64,000 bases of DNA from positions 1 to 64,000 of the forward strand of contig BBDR01000010.1 of the NCBI GenBank assembly GCA_001312405.1, in the 5' to 3' direction. The first letter of the stretch is position 1, and every line of letters begins with the position of its first letter. The position numbers and the translations under genes are program-made. This stretch comes from Clostridium sp. NkU-1. GTDB taxonomy: Bacteria > Bacillota_A > Clostridia > Lachnospirales > Lachnospiraceae. The notes under the pieces are model-generated. The model was not told the origin of the DNA, ran no database searches, and saw only the letters and a list, made by a program, of their open reading frames with translations. Positions 57,957-64,000 of this stretch are shown piece by piece.

Positions 57957-59521
57957 CAGGATAACCTCCTCTTCTGTTTTAATATGGGCCTTATTCCAAA
58001 TATCTCTTCAAAAAAAATCTGCTTTCTGGCGGAATGCCACCGCTTCCAGGGTGATGTCGCTTCATAGGAGACCGTCACCACCAGCTGCCCGTTCTTCACG
58101 CTCATATGGCTGTCTGACAGCTTCTGCTTATGGCTGCGGTCCATGGAATTGGCCAGCCGTAAAATAGCTGTCAGCTTTCCCACAAGTAAGAGGCTGTCTT
58201 TATGGGGAAATTCTCCCTTAGCGTTCCGGAACACCTCCTCACTTATACGGATCCGGTTATAATCAAATTCCACTCCATTGTAGCGGACCGCATTGGCAAT
58301 GATCTCCCGTTCCATATGGGACAGGCCGATGATCTCCGTTGACATGATGATATGGTAAGCGGATTCGCTGGGGTTTCTCATGCTGATAAATTTACCGCAG
58401 GCGTGAAGGATGGCGGCAATCTGCAAAAGCAGCCTTTCCCTCTTTCCCATTCCGTGGTATTTCTTCATGCTGTCGAAAATATCAAGCACGTATTTTTCCA
58501 TACTGACGGTGTGAGGACCATGGCATTTATAACGCTTTGCCATGTTGCGGGAGGCCGCAAGAATGTCCTCGGAAAAATCATGGTTGAATTTCACCGCCTT
58601 TGCCTCTTCCGCATATTCGGCGGCAATGCTGTCGCAGAGGCGGATTCCCGGAATCCAGAAAAGCTCTGCCTTGGTCAGTTCCAGAACACGTTTAAAGATG
58701 ATGGCCGCCGGAATCAGGAGAGACGCGTATTCCGCATTGACTCCAAACCGGTCCTGGATCTGTCTAAGGACATTTCCACAATCCTTTCATAAAAAAATGC
58801 AAATTCTTCCGCAGTGACCCGCTCCACAGGCTTTCCACCATGGCTGCCCCTGGACAGATAAAGGATGCTCTCTCCGATCCCGATCAGGTTTTTGATCTCC
58901 CTGTCCTTTAGGTAAACCTTGCGGAATGTGTACAGTTCATTATCCACCATTTCTTCGATCAGGGTATTCTGCGTCTGGGTGTCGGTCTGTACGGTCCCCA
59001 TCATTTCCCGGATCCTTAAGACGCCCAGCATCAGATTATGGGTGGAAACAAGGGCATCCCGATCAAACAGGGAAACCTGCATGCTTCCAAAGCCCACATC
59101 CACAATGGCGGTTCCTTTTTGTATGATTTTATGGAATTCCGCATCCTTTGAAGCAATGGCCTTATAGCTGATAAAGCGCTGCTCAGAGTTACTGATGACC
59201 CGCACTTCGATTCCGGTCCTTACCCGGATCTGATCCAGAACGATCCGGCTGTTTTTCGCTTCCCGCAGCGCTGGTGCCGTAGGCCCGGTAGCCGATCACT
59301 TTATAGGACTCCATAATGCCGGCAAAATCCTTGATGACCTGGCACATTTCCTCCACCAGCTCGTAGCTGATCTTTCCTTCGTTATAGGTGTCCCTTCCAA
59401 GGGCAATGACATGGCGGACATGGTCCACCTTCCGGATTCCGGCTTTCGCGGAAATCTCATAGATACCAAGCTCCAGTTCAAACGATCCCACATCAATGGC
59501 AGCAAATAATCTTATTGCCAT
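57956..59521 (-). CDS. ppx: exopolyphosphatase/GppA family (two frameshifts)
   Basis: About 522 aa. N-terminal actin-like domain AAIDVGSFELELGIYEI, YGTSALREA, IVDVGFGSMQVSLFD; C-terminal HD-type helical domain (ILHACGKFISMRNPSESAYHI, GLSHMEREIIANAVRYNG). Breaks are near 59269 (two bases short within TSALREAKNS) and near 58765 (one A missing, EMSLRQIQDRFGV). ATG at 59519-59521 with GGAGG upstream, inside the 3' end of the DUF815 gene. It degrades polyphosphate (or pppGpp). Confidence 0.88.
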
Positions 59522-60899
59522 ACCTTTCCTCCTTACTGCCCATGAGCCAGGCAGCTTCTTCTATATTCCACTTTGTCATTTTAATCGGTTGTTCCCAAAA
59601 GGTGTGTGATAAACTGGCTTGCCGTTCTGCCGGATAAGCTCCGTGGTTTAACTCCCATATATTTGCTTTTGCATACAATTCTTCCAGAGGCATGTTTACA
59701 TCACTTCGGGCTGCCAGCTCCCTTACGATCTCCTGGAATTCCCTTCTGTCAGGCGACCCAAAGTAAATGGTCACTCCGAAGCGGGCCACCAGGGAAAGCT
59801 TTTCCTGGACGGTGTCATTATTATGTAAGTCATCATCCAGCTCTCTTTTGTCACTGAATTTTTCCCGTATGAGATGCCTGCGGTTAGAAGTGGCATAAAT
59901 AAGCACATTGCCCGGCTTCTTCCCAAGGCCGCCTTCAATGATTGCCTTTAAATACTTATACTCCAGTTCAGAATCCTCAAAGGACAGATCATCCATGTAA
60001 ATAATAAATTTGTAATTCCGGTCCTTTACCTGCTCCTGGACCTTTGAAAGAGACTTGAACTGATGCTTGTAGACCTCGATGATCCGAAGCCCCCTGTCAT
60101 AATATTCATTGAGAATTGCCTTGATGCTGGAGGATTTCCCGGTTCCGCTGTCACCGAAGAGCAGGACGTTGTTGGCAGCGCGGCCGTTTAAAAATGCCTC
60201 CGTATTTTCAATCAGCTTCTGCTTTTGCAGCTGGTAGCCGATGATGTCGTCCAAATGAACGTGTTCCATGCTGGTGATGGGCAGGATCTGGGGTTCGCCC
60301 ATTCCATCCTCTATACGAAAGGCTTTATTAAGGCCGAACTTCCCTACTCCGAATTTACGGTAAAACTCTGTTACCTCAGCAGCAAAGACCTTTTCATCCC
60401 CGGCCTGTTCCAGGGCAACAGCCAGGGCCACGATCTGATCCCTGATCCTCTTATTATAGATCTTGCTGGTGCCGTCTGTTGTCCGGTAATGGGAAAGTGC
60501 GGTCCATATCCCCCTGCCCTCCTCATGGTTTAAACAGTCCAGCTTTCTGATGTCATAATCGAACAACTCCTTAATGACCCGGAAATCGTGGGCAGCCAGT
60601 TCATTTAAGGTTCCTTCAACAGGGCCTGTGATCTCACAGGAGGTGCTGTAGGCATTTTCATTGTCAGCCAGGCAGAAAGCTAAAAAACAATGCCAGAGAT
60701 TCCCCTCAAAGCCATAGGAAGCCGCCAGCTCTATAAGCTGACCGGCGCAGGCATAGGAATCCGGCATTGTTTCTGTTCCAGACCGCTGGTCCAGGCTCAA
60801 AAGCCCGGCAGTCTTGTCAAAAAGTTCACGATATTTTAAATTGCAGTACAAAATCAATTCCTGGGATTTCATAAATTCTTTTGTATGCCCTGTCTGCAT
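59493..60899 (-). CDS. DUF815 AAA-type ATPase
   Basis: 468 aa, intact. Walker A FGDSGTGKSSS, Walker B IIYMDDLSFE, sensor VLIYATSNRRHL and DEL-like KFSDKRELDDDLHNNDTVQEK are the DUF815 (ATPase, AAA+) pattern. An N-terminal helical domain of about 200 residues is of unknown role. ATG at 60897-60899 with AGGGA upstream. Its 3' end overlaps the ppx start by 29 bases, so it is translationally tied to the polyphosphate genes. Confidence 0.82.
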   Translation of the reverse strand: MQTGHTKEFMKSQELILYCNLKYRELFDKTAGLLSLDQRSGTETMPDSYACAGQLIELAASYGFEGNLWHCFLAFCLADNENAYSTSCEITGPVEGTLNELAAHDFRVIKELFDYDIRKLDCLNHEEGRGIWTALSHYRTTDGTSKIYNKRIRDQIVALAVALEQAGDEKVFAAEVTEFYRKFGVGKFGLNKAFRIEDGMGEPQILPITSMEHVHLDDIIGYQLQKQKLIENTEAFLNGRAANNVLLFGDSGTGKSSSIKAILNEYYDRGLRIIEVYKHQFKSLSKVQEQVKDRNYKFIIYMDDLSFEDSELEYKYLKAIIEGGLGKKPGNVLIYATSNRRHLIREKFSDKRELDDDLHNNDTVQEKLSLVARFGVTIYFGSPDRREFQEIVRELAARSDVNMPLEELYAKANIWELNHGAYPAERQASLSHTFWEQPIKMTKWNIEEAAWLMGSKEERYGNKIICCH

Positions 60900-61134
60900 A
60901 TTGATATTCCCTCTTCTCTTCCTGACTATTATTGTACGTAGTATGCCTGCTATATTCCACCCATCGCAGATACACAAGTGGTATTGAACAAATGGAAACC
61001 ATGCAGACAGATATTGACATCATCAAAAAAGTAGTTACTGAACATTCTGCGAAACTTCAAAGAACCTCATAATCCATCATTTCATCGCATTCTTCTAAAG
61101 TATCCGGTCTTTTGCCAAAGATAAAACAGACACG

Positions 61135-62270
61135 TTAATAATTTCCCAAAATCCTCATGTTGCTCCCCTCTTCGGATATTCCCTTTAAGGCATTCTGAAT
61201 GGAAGCATCGCTTAAATTCCCCTCAATATCTATGAAAAACCGATATTCCCAGTTTCTTCCCAGGATGGGCCTTGACTCAATCATCATCATGTTGACCCCG
61301 TTATAGATAAAATTGCCCAGCATATTATAAAGAGAACCGCTCTTATGGGGCAGTTCAAAGCTTATGCTTATCTTGTCCGCATTTTCCCGGTATACCGGCT
61401 CCCTTGACAGGATGATGAACCGGGTCGTGTTGTTTTTATTGTGGTTGACAGAAGATTTTAAAACCTTCAGTCCATAAAGCTTCCCAGCGGTCTCGCTGGC
61501 AACTGCCGCCTGGGATGGATCTCCATCCTCAAGAACCTTTTTAGCCGCCACTGCAGTATTTTCCACACTGATCTGCTTCCAGCCCCTGTTGGCATTTAAA
61601 AATTCAGAGCACTGCATAAGAGCCTGGGGATGGGAAAATACCGTCTGGATGTCCTCCTCCTTTGCCTCCGAAAGCCCAAGCAGCGCATGGTCTACGGGAA
61701 GAAAGGTTTCTGCCACAATATAATTGTGATATTTTATGAGCAGGTCATAATTATGAGTGACAGCACCTGCCGAGGAATTCTCAATAGGCAGCACCGCGTA
61801 ATCCGCAGTTCCTGCCTCCACCTCTTTCATGGCATCCTCCCAGGAGTCTACATGGCGGGCATCGGCATCGGCTCCAAAATATTTTAAGGCCGCCTCGTGG
61901 CTGTAAGCGCCTTCCACTCCCTGATACACCACCCGAACCTGCTTTACAGGAAGTCCTTTACCGGACGGAAATCATTTTCCGTTTTCAATCCGTGCTCCGC
62001 CATAAGCTTGTACTGTAAATGGCGGCTAATGGTCATCATCTGGGTGAACAGCTCCATTACCGCCTGTTTATGGAATTCATCCTCCACCATACCGGTCATG
62101 GCCTGGATCTTCTGCTGTTCCCTTTCCCTGTCATAAACCTGCTTCCCTGTTTCAATCTTATATTCCGCCACCTGGCCGCTAAGCTCCAGCCGCTTTTCAA
62201 ATAACGATACAATCTCACGGTCAATCCCGTCAAGCTGTTTTCTGATCTCCTGTAAATCCAATGTCTTCAT
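61135..62270 (-). CDS. pheA: chorismate mutase/prephenate dehydratase P-protein (one frameshift)
   Basis: About 378 aa. N-terminal chorismate mutase AroQ domain (LQEIRKQLDGIDREIVSLFE, KRLELSGQVAEYK), prephenate dehydratase domain (GVEGAYSHEAALKYFG, LPIENSSAGAV, NNTTRFIILS) and C-terminal ACT domain (LPHKSGSLYNMLGNFIYNGV, MIESRP). One G is missing near 61955 (RPVKGLPVKQVRVVYQG). ATG at 62268-62270. It makes phenylpyruvate; the ACT ESRP motif implies Phe feedback inhibition. Confidence 0.92.
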
Positions 62271-62307
62271 GAGTATTATCATCCCTTTGTCTTATCTGTC
62301 TGTGTGC

Positions 62308-63070
62308 TTAAGCTCTGTCTGTAAGCTTTCCCTGGCTTTTAAGCTCCGCTTCCAGCATGGTCTTTATCTGATTTTCTACATAGGCTCCGGGGAATTTCCG
62401 AAACTCCGGTTCCAGCTCCTTTGTATAAAAGGGGCTGCCAAATTCAATGGTCACCTGGGAGGAACGGATGCGGGGAAATTGCCGTTCAAACACTTCTGCA
62501 GTTCCGGATATTGCAACCGGCACTACCGGACAGCCGCTTTTTTCCGCAATTTTAAGACTTCCTTCCTTAAATGGAAGCAGGTCCAGTGGATTTTCCTCCC
62601 GGTTTCTGGTACCTTCCGGGAAAATCCAGACGGAAACGCCTCTTTTTACCTGATCAATTCCTGTGAGAATGGTTTTTAAGCCTTCCTTTAAATTCTTCCT
62701 GTCTAGAAACAGGCAATTAACCAACTTCATCCAGGTGGAAAGGAGGGGGATCTTCTCCATCTCCTTTTTTTGCCACAAATCCCATGAGGTCCGGAACCGT
62801 CACATAACCTACAAGAATATCAAAATAGCTTCTGTGATTTCCCACATACAAAACGGCCTGGTCTGCCGGAATATTCTCCTTTCCTTTAACCGTGATTTTC
62901 ACGCCGGCCATTTTAAGGAGGATCCGGAAGATCCATTGAACCGCCGCCAGGCTCTGTATATCCCGCCGGCGGCGGTCCTCTTTACCGGTCAGACACAAAA
63001 AGGCCATAACCGGAATGCTTAAAATCAAAAATAAAATGACTGTTGCTGCTACAAGAATAAAACGTATCAT
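62308..63070 (-). CDS. plsC: 1-acylglycerol-3-phosphate acyltransferase (one frameshift)
   Basis: About 253 aa. One N-terminal membrane helix (FILVAATVILFLILSIPVMA), the acyltransferase box VGNHRSYFDI (H-x4-D) and FPEGTRNRE, then VPVAISGTAEV. The T7 run at 62765-62771 must be six (FVAKKEMEKIPLLSTWM). ATG at 63068-63070 with GGAGG upstream, rather than the earlier in-frame ATG. It makes phosphatidic acid at the membrane. Confidence 0.9.
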
Positions 63071-63124
63071 TGGTCTAGCCCTCCATTTCATCTATTATAT
63101 AAAATGGCGACTTTAATTACAATA

Positions 63125-63595
63125 CTACCTGCCTTTCTTTTTTGTAATTTGTTCAAACAACAGTCCTGTGGCAAACCACAGAGGCGCAAAGTCCAGACGG
63201 ATCAGCCCGTCAATGTTGGTGTTTCGTCCCGTATAATCCCACGGGCATATCCCTCCGCCACGCAAAAGAGTACCGGCAAAATATTCCGCCACAAAAATTA
63301 GAACCATGTAAAGAAATCCATGGCGGATGGCCAGTTCCGCTTTCTTTGCCGCAAATCCTGAACCGGGATTCACCCACCGGTCAATGAGATCTCCAATGGG
63401 GCCTAAAAGCGCTCCGCATCCATAGATGGGAAACATTAAAAGAGAAGTCTGCCCCATAAGCCGCCAATCATGGCGCAAAATGGATTCCGTGGAGGTAAAG
63501 ATAACCTCCAGGCACCAGCCTGTCACCCCGCATTTGCAGAAATCAAGTGGCAGCTGTTTTAAGTTTAATTGTGATAGTGTCTTCATATTCTCCAT
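63125..63595 (-). CDS. DUF1113/putative ABC-transporter type IV membrane protein
   Basis: 156 aa, intact. About four membrane segments; typical motifs GVTGWCLEVIF, LMFPIYGCGALLGPIGDL and CPWDYTGRNTNIDGLIRLDF followed by APLWF, the DUF1113 (ABC_trans_CmpB) signature. Both ATG 63595 and ATG 63586 are possible; neither has an ideal ribosome site. Widespread in Clostridia; no function assigned. Confidence 0.75.
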   Translation of the reverse strand: MENMKTLSQLNLKQLPLDFCKCGVTGWCLEVIFTSTESILRHDWRLMGQTSLLMFPIYGCGALLGPIGDLIDRWVNPGSGFAAKKAELAIRHGFLYMVLIFVAEYFAGTLLRGGGICPWDYTGRNTNIDGLIRLDFAPLWFATGLLFEQITKKKGR

Positions 63596-63639
63596 TATGC
63601 GCCGGTTATGGACTTATTATGTTCTTCTGTAAAAGAATT

Positions 63640-64000
63640 CTATAAAAGAGGGGACAACAACCTGCTTCCCTGTTCCTTGATCCGGATGAAAAGGCTTCTC
63701 TCCTCATACACTTCTCTTGTGATCTCTTTGCACACCTTTAGATCCTCCAGGAACAGAGCTTCCAGCCTGCGGGTTGTCTCCTCATCGTAAATTACTGCAT
63801 TTACTTCAAAATTAAGCTCAAAGCTTCTGATATCCATATTGGCAGTGCCGTAAGAGCTTACCTTTCCGTCAGTCATGACCCCCTTGGAATGGAGAAACCC
63901 GTTTTCATAGGTATAGCATCTGGCTCCGGCAGATATTAAATCTCCCACATAGGAATAGGAAGCCCAGTAAACAAAAGGGTGATCCGGCTTACATGGATCA
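63640..64000 (-). CDS. cls: cardiolipin synthase, C-terminal part (cut by window edge)
   Basis: About 119 codons visible. It contains the second phospholipase-D HKD motif (HSKGVMTDG) followed by YGTANMDIRSFELNFEVNAV, the C-terminal signature of bacterial cardiolipin synthases, preceded by PDHPFVYWAS and RCYTYENGF. It condenses two phosphatidylglycerols to cardiolipin at the membrane. The 5' part lies beyond the window. Confidence 0.85.
   Translation of the reverse strand, partial: DPCKPDHPFVYWASYSYVGDLISAGARCYTYENGFLHSKGVMTDGKVSSYGTANMDIRSFELNFEVNAVIYDEETTRRLEALFLEDLKVCKEITREVYEERSLFIRIKEQGSRLLSPLL

Noticed and set aside
60980..61080. Short plus-strand frame with coiled-coil-like METMQTDIDIIKKVV
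   Set aside because: No start signals; at most a gene remnant, too short to name.
1..64000. CRISPR arrays, rRNA or tRNA genes
   Set aside because: No regularly spaced repeats, rRNA core sequences or cloverleaf with CCA-ready acceptor were seen on either strand.

Overview
The window looks like chromosome from a Clostridia member, most likely a Lachnospiraceae of the Lacrimispora/Lachnoclostridium kind. This is inferred from the families present: type III glutamine synthetase, AgrBDCA-type quorum sensing, cellobiose-type PTS with DUF3284, DUF1113, LicD and BCCT, together with moderate GC and AGGAGG ribosome sites. No rRNA, tRNA or CRISPR array was seen.

Region by region. Bases 1-10000 are accessory: the start of a phage tail-like gene behind a promoter flanked by two LexA boxes, an IS30-family element, a truncated plasmid-partition cluster, a double-glycine-leader protein, a phage holin and endolysin, a lipoprotein, and a four-gene agr quorum-sensing operon in the order A-C-D-B. 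Bases 10000-20500 carry an MFS permease, several AraC regulators (one decayed), a ClpP paralogue, an AGCS alanine/Na+ symporter, a zinc-dependent phospholipase C-like protein, a lipoprotein and a BCCT transporter. Bases 20589-25581 are a surface-glycan operon: glycosyltransferase, RfbF, RfbG, RfbH (CDP-3,6-dideoxyhexose branch) and LicD. Bases 26900-35750 are a beta-glucoside PTS locus (EIIA, EIIB, EIIC, GH1, GH4, MupG-like DUF871, DUF3284 and a GntR/UTRA regulator) with a perfect GntR-type palindrome in front of EIIB, plus an M42 peptidase. Bases 35787-45030 hold an AraC regulator, HisJ, GlnN, Fba, a MATE exporter, ThrC and SfsA.

Bases 45172-48333 are a YdjI-YdjG-YdjH-like membrane-stress module without PspA, followed by endonuclease IV. 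Bases 49361-55545 form a tightly overlapping operon of response regulator, histidine kinase, large exported protein, ABC ATPase and ABC-2 permease. Bases 55815-60899 are an overlapping polyphosphate operon (DUF815 ATPase, Ppx, Ppk1). The window closes with PheA, PlsC, a DUF1113 protein and the end of a cardiolipin synthase.

The dominant oddity is frame integrity. About forty reading-frame breaks lie exactly at A/T runs of 6-8, most of them cured by treating a 7-mer as a 6-mer. A further set of about seventeen is cured by restoring one or two bases outside long A/T runs, often one G or C of a short run. They hit nearly all long housekeeping genes, so sequencing or assembly indels are much likelier than pseudogenization. 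Coordinates below give the span of the intended gene across the breaks, and each break is noted. Only ParA, one AraC gene and one GNAT gene look truly decayed.
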